Origin: UBA3774 sp045600025
GTDB lineage: Bacteria; Bacillota; Clostridia; Lachnospirales; Lachnospiraceae
NCBI GenBank assembly: GCA_045600025.1
Contig: JAZRXC010000048.1
Location: 1-21,705, forward strand
Length of the DNA: 21,705 bases
Reading direction: 5' to 3'
Shown piece after piece: positions 1 through 7,189 of the stretch. Every line of letters begins with the position of its first letter. Positions within the stretch are counted from its first letter, which is position 1. A model generated the notes under the pieces. The model did not search any database. It was not told where the DNA came from and was given only the letters and a program-made list of their open reading frames with translations. Both the position numbers and the translations under genes were made by a program.

Positions 1-330
1 CTGAGGTATATCCGGACAGGAGAACTATCCGGTAGTGACGATAACCTGGTACACCAGCTACAAGCTGAAGTTGAATATGCAAGGCATGAACATAAGTGGG
101 AGGAGGACTTTATGATACTGCAAGAAAAACTGGATGATGCAGAAGCAAGAGGTGTGCAAAAAGGCAGACTCGAAGGTATAGCAGAAGGCATAGAAAAAGG
201 CAAAACAGCGGGCATACTTGAATCTCTGATCAATCTTGTAAAAGACAACCTCATCACGATTGAAGAGGCAGCAAAACGCGCCGGCCTCCCGGTAGAAGAA
301 TTCCGAAAACTAATCAATAAACAAGATTAA
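1..330 (+). CDS. C-terminal part of an Rpn-family (PD-(D/E)XK) nuclease/putative transposase, 5' truncated by the window edge
   Basis: The frame is open from base 1 to the TAA at 328-330, so about 109 C-terminal residues are visible and the true start lies outside the window. An internal ATG at 112 is in the same frame but is unlikely to be the start, because the upstream part (LRYIRTGEL, then a charged helix) reads as coherent protein. The charged helical tail with Glu/Lys/Gly-rich repeats (RLEGIAEGIEKGK) and a short closing helix-turn-helix-like segment (ITIEEAAKRAGLPVEEF) is typical of the C terminus of Rpn/PDDEXK_2 proteins, which are DNA endonucleases that promote RecA-independent recombination and are often called transposases. 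The catalytic domain is not in the window, so activity cannot be judged. Confidence 0.7.
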   Translation: MRYIRTGELSGSDDNLVHQLQAEVEYARHEHKWEEDFMILQEKLDDAEARGVQKGRLEGIAEGIEKGKTAGILESLINLVKDNLITIEEAAKRAGLPVEEFRKLINKQD

Positions 331-380
331 AAAATCATTCGACAAAGGCGCACCTTCAAAGCGGTGCGCCTTTGTCGAAT
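329..380 (-). terminator. Intrinsic terminator of ilvA
   Basis: A perfect 18-bp stem (337-354 with 363-380) with an 8-base loop is followed, reading on the minus strand, by GA and six T residues (334-329). The base of the stem overlaps the ilvA stop codon (382-380). On the plus strand no T tract follows, so it serves mainly ilvA, although the long hairpin may also hinder readthrough from the convergent Rpn-type gene. Confidence 0.85.
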
Positions 381-1615
381 CAATTCAGCTGTTCTGCTAT
401 TTCACTGCAAGGGATTACCTTGTAGCCTGCGTCAGTTATTTCTTTTAATATCTGCTGACTGTGTTCAGGGCCATGAGCTTCTACTCTTATCAAATAGCAT
501 GTACTGTTTTGATCTAACACGTAACCGGAATTGATTCGTTCAAAATAGAGCAAATTCCCCTTATTTTCACATATAATATTCATTACTTTTTCAAGGTTTC
601 TGCCAAGCCTTGGAATTGTAACATAAAAGTCAATAATGCGGCTTCTGTAAGCAAGAGAGCGATCAATGATGTCACTTATGAGAGTAACATCAATATTGCC
701 ACCTGAAAGAAGACATACGACTTTTTTCCCCGTCACATCAATTGCACCGGATAACGCAGCAGCTATTGTTGTCGCACCGGCAGGCTCGACCACATGCTTG
801 CAACGCTCCATAAGCATAAATACAGAATAAGCTATGTCATCATCGCTCACGCGAACAATACCGTCTGCGTATTGATTGATCAGTTCAGTGGTGATTGATC
901 CGGGATTTTTCACGGCGATTCCGTCAGCTATCGTGACAGCAGTCTCGGTTTCGGCGTGGGATTTGCATTCAAAGCTTTTCGCTATTGCATCGGCATTTTC
1001 AGATTGAACACCATAGACTTTGATATCGGGACGAAGCTGCTTGATAACGCAGGCAACACCGGCGAGCAGACCGCCTCCGCCGGCAGGAACTAAAACTACA
1101 TCAGCATCCGGAAGCTGCTCGAGTATTTCGAGAGCAACCGTACCCTGCCCCGTAATAACATCTAAATCATCAAAGGGATGAATGAACTCGGCACCGTCTT
1201 TTTCGCAGATTTCACAAGCCTTCTGATAAGCATCATCATAACCGTTTCCATGAAGAACTACATGAGCGCCATAACTCTCTGTCGCCTGGATTTTAGCAAT
1301 AGGGGCAAATTCAGGCATAACGATAGTGGCAGAAATACCGAATTTAGTAGCAGCATGTGCGACGCCCTGCGCATGATTGCCTGCTGAGGCAGCAACGACA
1401 GAAGAGCGGTCACCGCATTCTATCATTTTAGCAATCTTATTTCCGGCACCTCGTATTTTAAAGGAACCGGTTTTCTGCTGATTCTCCATTTTCATATAAA
1501 TGTCAGCGTGCGCGTGATTGGAAAAAGTAGCGGAATAGAGCATAGGTGTCTCGTATGCGAGACCCTTTATGCGCTCGGCAGCCTCTTTAAATTCAGATAT
1601 CTCGATATTCATCAT
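380..1615 (-). CDS. ilvA: Threonine ammonia-lyase (threonine dehydratase) with C-terminal ACT domain
   Basis: PLP-dependent deamination of L-threonine (and probably serine) to 2-oxobutanoate and ammonia, in the cytoplasm. The catalytic domain is recognisable by the PLP-lysine motif TGSFKIRGA (Lys53), the SAGNHAQG phosphate/substrate loop at 77-84 and the glycine-rich GGGG cofactor loop at 179-182. Residues from about 335 to the end form a single ACT-like regulatory domain. The total of 411 residues fits the medium-length form with one ACT domain, not the long E. coli IlvA. Two consecutive ATG codons exist; AGGAGG at 1619-1624 lies 3 bases before the one at 1615 but 6 bases before the one at 1612, so the second Met may be the real start. 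The gene stands alone with no other branched-chain genes, so a catabolic role is as likely as isoleucine synthesis. Confidence 0.93.
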   Translation of the reverse strand: MMNIEISEFKEAAERIKGLAYETPMLYSATFSNHAHADIYMKMENQQKTGSFKIRGAGNKIAKMIECGDRSSVVAASAGNHAQGVAHAATKFGISATIVMPEFAPIAKIQATESYGAHVVLHGNGYDDAYQKACEICEKDGAEFIHPFDDLDVITGQGTVALEILEQLPDADVVLVPAGGGGLLAGVACVIKQLRPDIKVYGVQSENADAIAKSFECKSHAETETAVTIADGIAVKNPGSITTELINQYADGIVRVSDDDIAYSVFMLMERCKHVVEPAGATTIAAALSGAIDVTGKKVVCLLSGGNIDVTLISDIIDRSLAYRSRIIDFYVTIPRLGRNLEKVMNIICENKGNLLYFERINSGYVLDQNSTCYLIRVEAHGPEHSQQILKEITDAGYKVIPCSEIAEQLN

Positions 1616-1645
1616 TCGCCTCCTTGAATGCTTGAATTCATATGT

Positions 1646-1674
1646 ATTATAGCAACAATTTGTAACAAAGTTAA
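1646..1674 (-). promoter_or_regulatory. Sigma-A promoter of ilvA
   Basis: On the minus strand a -35 box TTAACT (1674-1669) is followed after 17 bases by a perfect TATAAT (1651-1646) preceded by TGC, an extended -10. Transcription would start near 1639, giving a leader of about 25 bases. An 11-base palindrome TTTGTAACAAA (1659-1669) sits in the spacer and could be an operator. Confidence 0.65.
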
Positions 1675-1696
1675 TGAAAAAAATTCGGGAATGTAT

Positions 1697-1702
1697 TATA
1701 AT
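1697..1702 (+). promoter_or_regulatory. Possible -10 element for the lipoprotein gene
   Basis: A perfect TATAAT lies 20 bases before the ATG at 1722, but no good -35 box sits 16-18 bases upstream (the hexamer at 1674-1679 is ATGAAA). The leader would be very short, so this call is tentative. Confidence 0.35.
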
Positions 1703-1721
1703 CTTTTCGGAGGTTTTATTT

Positions 1722-2648
1722 ATGAAAAAATTAGCTTACATTATAATTTTCAGTTTAATTATGTGTGCTTTTGCAGGCTGCGGTCCTGCAGAAAGCGAAC
1801 CTACACAGCAGAGCACCCAAGCACCTACGACCGCGGCATCTACTACAGAAGCACCGACTACCGGAGCAGCAACAACCATCAGCGGAAGCGGTACGGAAGA
1901 AGATCCTTGGCTTATCGGAGCAGGCGACCCTGAATCTGTAAGAGCATTTGCTATGGATATTTTCCTTAACATTGACGGCGAAGGCGCTATGATAGACTTC
2001 GCATCTGCCGAAGATGCACCGTGGCATGATATCGCAGCTTATGTTGAGATGGCCAGCGTATTTGACGGTGTTACAAATGTCGGCGCACATGCATTTGATT
2101 CAATCGGCAAAAATGTTGATATGCCATCCATTTATTTAGGAGCTACGATTACTGAAATCGGTGAGGGCGCATTTGAAGGCGCAAACTTCGGCGACTTTAG
2201 TACAATTACGTTATCAGAGGAAATCACCAAGATCGGAAGCCGCGCATTTGCAGATGCCACTTTAAGTCAAGTACAGATTTTCGCATGCCCTGAGATAGCA
2301 GAAGATGCATTTGCAGGAGTAACTGCCGAAATGTTTTATCTTCCCGATCAGTGGGATGAAGCCAAACTCGCAGATTACGGCGGAACTTTAACCTGGAAAA
2401 AGCTTGTAGCGCTCTCATATGAAGAAGTATATGAAGGCGACGATGCGTCAGGAGAAGGCACATATTTCTTCGCCGAAGGAGAGACATTCTCATACAACGC
2501 AGCAGACTACTGCATGAGTGATGAATACCGCTTTGATCATTATGAGGTTCTGGGAGGCAACATTGTAATAGAGAACCCGGAGGATCCTGAACTCAACATA
2601 ACGGTCAACGAAGATTGCTCACTGCGCATTGTATACGTAAAGAACTGA
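1722..2648 (+). CDS. BspA-type leucine-rich-repeat surface lipoprotein
   Basis: A predicted secreted lipoprotein of 308 residues. The start at 1722 is chosen because CGGAGG (1708-1713) is 8 bases upstream and it yields a proper signal peptide, whereas the upstream in-frame ATG at 1674 would put extra residues before the signal. The lipobox ends AFAGC, so Cys20 is the lipid-modified residue. A low-complexity Thr/Ala/Ser/Pro linker (about residues 21-60) probably spans the wall. Residues of about 120-220 contain BspA/LRR_5-style repeats (ITEIGEGAFEGA, ITKIGSRAFADA, EIAEDAFAG). The C-terminal 70 residues (FAEGETFSYNAAD, then EVLGGNIVIENPEDPE) resemble the divergent InlB B-repeat family. This architecture suggests adhesion or surface recognition; the ligand is unknown. 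Confidence 0.8.
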   Translation: MKKLAYIIIFSLIMCAFAGCGPAESEPTQQSTQAPTTAASTTEAPTTGAATTISGSGTEEDPWLIGAGDPESVRAFAMDIFLNIDGEGAMIDFASAEDAPWHDIAAYVEMASVFDGVTNVGAHAFDSIGKNVDMPSIYLGATITEIGEGAFEGANFGDFSTITLSEEITKIGSRAFADATLSQVQIFACPEIAEDAFAGVTAEMFYLPDQWDEAKLADYGGTLTWKKLVALSYEEVYEGDDASGEGTYFFAEGETFSYNAADYCMSDEYRFDHYEVLGGNIVIENPEDPELNITVNEDCSLRIVYVKN

Positions 2649-2680
2649 TAGCATAAACACCTAAAAATCAATTACATCAC

Positions 2681-2736
2681 AAGTCAACTCATCTTTATCA
2701 TTTTTACAAAATTGATAAAATTGAGTTGACTTTTTT
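2681..2736 (+). terminator. Intrinsic terminator of the lipoprotein gene
   Basis: An 11-bp stem (2681-2691 with 2722-2732) is extended by an inner 7-bp stem (2694-2700 with 2713-2719) across a 2x2 internal loop, and ends in a run of T residues (2731-2736). The 3' arm also contains the -35 box of the next promoter. Confidence 0.8.
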
Positions 2737-2754
2737 AGTGGGGCAAAATATAAT
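2726..2754 (+). promoter_or_regulatory. Strong sigma-A promoter of the fic unit
   Basis: TTGACT (2726-2731) and a perfect TATAAT (2749-2754) are separated by exactly 17 bases, giving a predicted transcription start near 2761. The -35 box is embedded in the 3' arm and T tract of the upstream terminator. Confidence 0.8.
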
Positions 2755-2783
2755 TATATCAAACGGGACGAAATGATATAATT
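2752..2783 (+). promoter_or_regulatory. Inverted repeat overlapping the fic promoter, candidate operator
   Basis: A perfect 10-base inverted repeat, AATTATATCA (2752-2761) and TGATATAATT (2774-2783), is separated by 12 bases. The half-site centres are 22 bases apart, about two helical turns, as expected for a dimeric repressor. It overlaps the -10 box and the start point, so binding would repress transcription. The regulator is unknown; the winged-helix C terminus of the Fic protein is one candidate. Confidence 0.5.
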
Positions 2784-2796
2784 GAGGGGGGTCGCT

Positions 2797-3858
2797 ATGC
2801 GCACATTTAATTTCAAAGAAGAATATGCAAAACTGCTTACTCCGAATATAGTAAATCTGCTCACGCAGATTCACGAACATAAAGGACACCAAAACCATAT
2901 TATTGAAACCAATAAAGAGGTTTTAACAAGTCTTCTTTATATCGCCGAGATTCAAAGCACGGAAGCATCAAACAGAATTGAAGGAATAATAACAACGAAA
3001 GACAGGATAAATAAACTTGTCCGCGAAAAAACTATGCCGCAGAATCGCGATGAGGAAGAAATAGCCGGGTATCGAGATGTCCTCGCAACCATTCATGAGA
3101 GCTACGAATACATATTGCCACGTCCTAATCATATTCTGCAGTTGCACCGTGATCTATACAAATATGTCGGTGCATCAATAGGAGGCACATATAAAAATGC
3201 AGATAACATTATTGCAGAAGAAGATTCCGATGGCACGCAGATAATACGTTTTCAGCCTGTTGCGGCGTGGGAGACACCTGAAGCGGTTGATAATTTGTGC
3301 AAAGCATTTGAAGAAGCGCTGGGTAGTGGTGAATATGATCCATTATTACTCATGCCGATTTTCATTCTGAACTTTTTATGTATTCACCCGTTTAATGACG
3401 GCAACGGCAGAATGAGTCGTTTGCTTACTTTGTTACTTCTTTATAGATTCGGATATAATGTAGGTAAATATATCAGCTTAGAGAGGATAATATCAGACAC
3501 CAAAGAAACATATTATGAAAGCTTGCAACGCAGTTCATATGGATGGCATGAAGGAACAAATGAATATGCTTCATTTGCCGGCTATTATCTGGGAGTAATA
3601 CTTGCCGCATATAGGGAATTTGATGAGAGGACAGAACTACTTTTAGATAGAAATGTTTCTAAACCTGACAGAGTAAGGGAGACGATAAGATATAATCTCG
3701 GAACTATAACCAAGTCAGACATTATGGAAAAATGCCCTGATATAAGCCAGATTACGGTTCAACGCACATTGGCGGAGCTACAGGAGAAAAATGAAATAAA
3801 AAAAATCGGCGGCGGAAGATATACTTCTTATGTATGGAACGAGGAGAAATTAACATGA
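2797..3858 (+). CDS. Fic family protein adenylyltransferase (class II, with winged-helix C terminus)
   Basis: An AMP-transferase that likely modifies a hydroxyl side chain of a target protein using ATP. The complete active-site motif HPFNDGNGRMSR (residues 197-208, catalytic His197) is present. The N-terminal segment SNRIEG (58-63) matches the inhibitory [S/T]xxxE[G/N] motif, placing it in class II, where the inhibitory helix lies in the same chain before the Fic core. Residues of about 285-353 look like a winged helix (SDIMEKCPDISQITVQRTLAEL). The start at 2797 is preferred over the in-frame TTG at 2782 because GAGGGGGG (2784-2791) sits 5 bases upstream; it gives 353 residues. The stop overlaps the next ATG (ATGA), so the two genes are translationally coupled. 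Targets are unknown; such proteins also act as autoregulated transcription factors. Confidence 0.9.
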   Translation: MRTFNFKEEYAKLLTPNIVNLLTQIHEHKGHQNHIIETNKEVLTSLLYIAEIQSTEASNRIEGIITTKDRINKLVREKTMPQNRDEEEIAGYRDVLATIHESYEYILPRPNHILQLHRDLYKYVGASIGGTYKNADNIIAEEDSDGTQIIRFQPVAAWETPEAVDNLCKAFEEALGSGEYDPLLLMPIFILNFLCIHPFNDGNGRMSRLLTLLLLYRFGYNVGKYISLERIISDTKETYYESLQRSSYGWHEGTNEYASFAGYYLGVILAAYREFDERTELLLDRNVSKPDRVRETIRYNLGTITKSDIMEKCPDISQITVQRTLAELQEKNEIKKIGGGRYTSYVWNEEKLT

Positions 3859-4181
3859 CCACACGTGAAGAGGCTTTACAATATGCATTGTCATTTACTG
3901 ACGCATATCAGGATGCGCCTTTTCATGATGATAACTGGCAGCTTGTGCGCTATAAACCGAACAAGAAAGTATTCCTGGAGACCTATGAGAGAAATGGCTT
4001 TATGAACTTAAATGTTAAGGTTGATCCGGGTAATGCCCAATATCAGCGAGAGATGTTTGCATCCATTATCCCCGGCTATCATACCAACAAAGAGCATTGG
4101 AACACTATCATACTTGATGGCAGTGTCCCGGATGATTTTATCCGGATGCTGATAGAAGACAGCTACAACCTGATAAGCTGA
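3855..4181 (+). CDS. MmcQ/YjbR family protein
   Basis: A 108-residue cytoplasmic protein of the MmcQ/YjbR (CyaY-like fold) family, recognised from its opening (EEALQYALSFTDAYQDAPF), the central strand pair around NLNVKVDP and the closing PGYHTNKEHWNTIILDG...PDDFIRMLIEDSYNL pattern. Family members are small and often called DNA-binding, but their biochemical role is poorly defined. The start at 3855 overlaps the stop of the fic gene by four bases and is served by GAGGAG at 3841-3846; the longer in-frame start at 3834 lies inside fic and lacks a site. Coupling to fic suggests a shared role or simple co-expression. Confidence 0.8.
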   Translation: MTTREEALQYALSFTDAYQDAPFHDDNWQLVRYKPNKKVFLETYERNGFMNLNVKVDPGNAQYQREMFASIIPGYHTNKEHWNTIILDGSVPDDFIRMLIEDSYNLIS

Positions 4182-4191
4182 CAAGAAAAAA

Positions 4192-4228
4192 CGGACCATT
4201 TGAGATAACCTCAGATGGTCCGACTTTT
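4192..4228. terminator. Bidirectional terminator between the YjbR gene and the ABC operon
   Basis: A 13-bp stem (4192-4204 with 4210-4222, one G-U pair) with a 5-base loop. On the plus strand a T tract follows (4225-4229); on the minus strand a run of six T residues follows (complement of 4191-4186). It separates two convergent transcription units. Confidence 0.85.
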
Positions 4229-4248
4229 TACCAAACGAGCAGCTTATA

Positions 4249-5358
4249 TCAGAAATCCGTCTGGCCTGAATCTGCGGCAGGGGCAAATATTTTCTCTGCC
4301 TGCGCGCGGGTAAGACTAATGTCAAATACATCCTTGTAATAGTCAATAGCAGTTTGCAGAATATCTACGTCTTTGAAATATTCAGGGTAAACTGTACTTG
4401 CAAGCCAGATGAGAGAAACAGGCGCGTCAATTCCGGTCGTATAACTTCTGTACATACCGAGAGGCATCTTATATACCTGCTTATTTTCCACGGCGGAAAT
4501 GCCGCTCCAGTCATAGCCTGAGATTGTATTCTCATACAAATCCTTCGGATAGAAGGTGTTGAAATTGGTCATCAGGATGATGTCGGGATTCCAGGAATAA
4601 ACCTGCTCAAGCGTAACCTTGGTATTACCCGCATCAAGCTCAGCCCCGACATTAACGGCCCCTATAGCATCGGCCCACCACTGCCCGAATATATGCGCGC
4701 CTGCAGTTGATATGGTGCTGTCGTTATACTGAAAGAGGAAGAAGACCTTCTTTTTTTCAGAATCGCTAAGCTCTTTGAGATGCTCATTTACAAGCGCGAG
4801 CGATTCCTCACCGTATTTTTTTACTGCATCGAAGCGGTCATTCGCTGCCTCGGGAAATATCTCCGCAAGGAGTTTAATCCATTTATCAAGGGTAACAAGC
4901 GCATCATAGCCCCAGTTGCTCGCTGAGATACCGACGGCATTAAAACCGGATTTTTCAAGTGTTTCTCCGAGCGTGGGATTGTCAGCACTGAAGAATACCA
5001 CCTGCGGATCAAGCTTCATAAGCTCTTCAACATTAACGTCCATACCGCTGATTGCCACTGTGTCAGCCTTCAGAATTTCAGGGTAGAGTTCAGATATAAG
5101 GGCATTCTTGGCAGCGCTCATACTTGTGGGAGCCATAGCCACTATTTTTTCAGCCGAGTTGAAAAAAACGCTGATGACAGACGGAAGCGGAAATGAATCG
5201 CACACGGCGATTCGTTCAATATTCTTCGGTAAGGTAACGGTGCGTCCGCAGTGATCGGTAATTGTAATCGTATCCTGCGGATTATTGCCGCCTGAATCTC
5301 CGCACGCACATAGCGTGAGAGCAAAAACAAAACATATAGTAAGTATTAATTTTTTCAT
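4249..5358 (-). CDS. ABC transporter substrate-binding lipoprotein (metal-chelate/corrinoid type)
   Basis: Extracellular solute-binding component of the importer encoded by this operon, 369 residues. The N terminus is a lipoprotein signal peptide with the lipobox LCAC (Cys19). The rest is a class III periplasmic-binding fold (Peripla_BP_2), with the typical opening ITDHCGRTVTLPKNIERIAV and later the DPQVVFFS and NPDIILMTNF strands. This family binds ferric siderophores, haem, cobalamin or other metal chelates; the exact ligand cannot be read from sequence. It is last in the operon and overlaps the ATPase stop codon by four bases (ATGA), with AGGAGGA 6 bases upstream of the ATG, so it can be translated well on its own. 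Confidence 0.88.
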   Translation of the reverse strand: MKKLILTICFVFALTLCACGDSGGNNPQDTITITDHCGRTVTLPKNIERIAVCDSFPLPSVISVFFNSAEKIVAMAPTSMSAAKNALISELYPEILKADTVAISGMDVNVEELMKLDPQVVFFSADNPTLGETLEKSGFNAVGISASNWGYDALVTLDKWIKLLAEIFPEAANDRFDAVKKYGEESLALVNEHLKELSDSEKKKVFFLFQYNDSTISTAGAHIFGQWWADAIGAVNVGAELDAGNTKVTLEQVYSWNPDIILMTNFNTFYPKDLYENTISGYDWSGISAVENKQVYKMPLGMYRSYTTGIDAPVSLIWLASTVYPEYFKDVDILQTAIDYYKDVFDISLTRAQAEKIFAPAADSGQTDF

Positions 5359-6152
5359 ATAGTATCCTCCTCGATTACCGAAACCGGTACTATGTCATAT
5401 AAATCATTTCCGGCGAGTGCGCCGACGATGGCATTTACCCCGTAATAGTTTTTTATATTATCCTCGGTCAGGATTTCTTTTGCATCGCCGAACCTGTAGG
5501 GAAGGTCCTTTGACATAAGCATAACCTTTGAGTTATAACGCAGCGGGGTAGCGGGGTTATGCGTATTGTAGATACATATCAGACCTTGCCCGGCAAGCTG
5601 CTCAAGCTGTTGATGAACAAACAGCTGATTCTTAAAGTCGAGGTTTCCTTCCGGCTCGTCAAGCGCGAGAATCTTCGGATTTGAAGCGAGAGCCCTTGCA
5701 ATAGTTACCATACGGCGCTCACCACCGCTTAAATGATTGACATGCCGACCGCGCAGATGTGAAAGACCGGTGCGGTCAATTGCTTCATCTACAGCCTTGA
5801 TGTCTTCCTCAGAAGGAAGCTTATACATGCCGATCATCGGCGCACGTCCGAGCATAACCATTTCCTCAACAGTGTAGCCGGAGATCATCTGAATATCCTG
5901 AGGAACGTAAGATATGAGCTGCCAGAGCTTCTTGCTTGGAATATCTTTTATATTTACCCCGTCGATAAGGGTCTCTCCGCTGTTCCATGATAGAAGCCCA
6001 ATCATGCAGCGAAGCAAAGTGCTTTTGCCTGAACCATTAGCTCCGAGGATGGCTAAAAGCTCGCCATCGGATAAGTTCAGATTGATGTCGTGAAGAATTT
6101 CGTGATCGCGTGAGGGAAATGTGAAACAACCGTTTTTGATTTCTATCTTCAT
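5355..6152 (-). CDS. ABC transporter ATP-binding protein (FecE/BtuD type)
   Basis: Cytoplasmic ATPase that powers the neighbouring permease, 265 residues. Walker A is GANGSGKST (37-45), the signature motif is LSGGE (141-145) and Walker B is LALDE with catalytic Glu166. I chose the ATG at 6152 over the GTG at 6161: it overlaps the permease stop as ATGA, exactly like the next junction, and has GGGGTGG 5 bases upstream. The order permease, ATPase, binding protein and the two 4-base overlaps show tight translational coupling of the three transporter genes. Confidence 0.93.
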   Translation of the reverse strand: MKIEIKNGCFTFPSRDHEILHDINLNLSDGELLAILGANGSGKSTLLRCMIGLLSWNSGETLIDGVNIKDIPSKKLWQLISYVPQDIQMISGYTVEEMVMLGRAPMIGMYKLPSEEDIKAVDEAIDRTGLSHLRGRHVNHLSGGERRMVTIARALASNPKILALDEPEGNLDFKNQLFVHQQLEQLAGQGLICIYNTHNPATPLRYNSKVMLMSKDLPYRFGDAKEILTEDNIKNYYGVNAIVGALAGNDLYDIVPVSVIEEDTI

Positions 6153-7153
6153 AAATTCCACCCCTTATTCTTTCTGAGTAAGTAGATAAAGAACGGTGCG
6201 CCGACTATAGCCGTAAGCACGGATATCGGTATTTCGCGCGGCGTCGCACTTCTTGCAATGGTATCTACTACAATCATAAATGCAGCGCCTATTCCGACGG
6301 ATGCGGGAAGAATTGCAACATTGTTGCTGCCGAATTTCATACGGCAGATATGAGGAACGAGAAGACCGACCCATCCGACCTGACCGCACATTGATACACA
6401 TGAAGCAGTGATAAACGTAGCACATATTTCGACTACTATTCTGAGCGCGCGCAGATTAACTCCGGACGCAGTAGCTTCATCACTGCTCAGCATTAAAAGA
6501 TTCATACGCCATCTGAGCACAAGTAGAATAACGGTGCAGCTGATTATCGGAATTGCTCCGAACAAAAGAGAAGAGTAATCGGTATTTTCAAAGCTTCCCA
6601 TGAGCCAGTACGTAATTGCCGGAAGCGCAGACTCTGTATCAGCGGTGAACTTAATTAGTGATACGAGAGATGAGAATAGTGAACCAACCATGATTCCGGC
6701 AAGAATAGGTGTGGTGGGATTCTTTGTCCTGCCGAGTCCCGCAAGTCCTGTAAGAAGAACAGCCGAAAGACCGAATACGAGAGCCAAGCCTTGAACACCG
6801 ACGGAACTGAAACCAAGCAGCAGAGCGAGCGCCGCGCCGAAGCTTGCACCTGAAGCAACGCCCAGTGTATCGGGAGTTGCGAGAGGATTTGAGAACAGAC
6901 TCTGATAAGAGGTTCCGGATACTGACAGTCCGCAACCTACAAGCGCTGCAAGAAGAATCCTCGGGAGACGTATTGACAGCACAACGGATTTAATCTGTGA
7001 ACTGACATTTCCTCCGGTCAGTGCTGAGAAAACCTCTGCCGGAGAAATCATCATGCGCCCGATGCCGAGTGCCAAAATAGCGCATACGATGGGCAAAGCT
7101 ATGATAAAGATTATCTGCCCGAGTGAAAGTTTTCCGGTGTATTTATTTGCCAT
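6149..7153 (-). CDS. FecCD-family ABC transporter permease
   Basis: Integral membrane subunit, 334 residues, nearly all hydrophobic helices with the FecCD/BtuC hallmarks: RLPRILLAALVG, then SGTSYQSLFSNPLATPDTLGVASGA near residue 85, and the GWVGLLVPHICRM segment that contacts the ATPase. It probably works as a homodimer, the usual form of this family. The ATG directly follows the run of six T residues of an intrinsic terminator, and its only plausible ribosome binding site (GGCGGA, about 7162-7167) lies in the 3' arm of that hairpin. Expression should therefore depend on how the leader RNA folds. Confidence 0.93.
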   Translation of the reverse strand: MANKYTGKLSLGQIIFIIALPIVCAILALGIGRMMISPAEVFSALTGGNVSSQIKSVVLSIRLPRILLAALVGCGLSVSGTSYQSLFSNPLATPDTLGVASGASFGAALALLLGFSSVGVQGLALVFGLSAVLLTGLAGLGRTKNPTTPILAGIMVGSLFSSLVSLIKFTADTESALPAITYWLMGSFENTDYSSLLFGAIPIISCTVILLVLRWRMNLLMLSSDEATASGVNLRALRIVVEICATFITASCVSMCGQVGWVGLLVPHICRMKFGSNNVAILPASVGIGAAFMIVVDTIARSATPREIPISVLTAIVGAPFFIYLLRKNKGWNL

Positions 7154-7189
7154 AAAAAATTCCGCCGCACCCTAATGGCGCAGCGGAAT
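7154..7189 (-). terminator. Attenuator hairpin directly before the permease start codon
   Basis: On the minus strand a 13-bp stem (7189-7177 with 7171-7159, two G-U pairs, loop of 5) is followed by six T residues ending one base before the ATG of the permease. Unlike the other terminators in the window, it lies inside an operon and in front of a gene rather than behind one, which points to regulated termination. Confidence 0.8.

Noticed and set aside
112..330. Complete 72-residue gene starting at the ATG at 112
   Set aside because: The frame is open to the window edge and the upstream residues fit the Rpn-type C terminus, so it is a truncated larger gene.
1178..1387. Plus-strand ORF inside ilvA
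   Set aside because: Shadow frame of a well-supported gene with no ribosome site or recognisable protein.
1674..1721. Longer start for the lipoprotein (extra 16 residues)
   Set aside because: It lies at or upstream of the likely -10 box, lacks a ribosome site, and would bury the signal peptide; the ATG at 1722 has CGGAGG at good distance.
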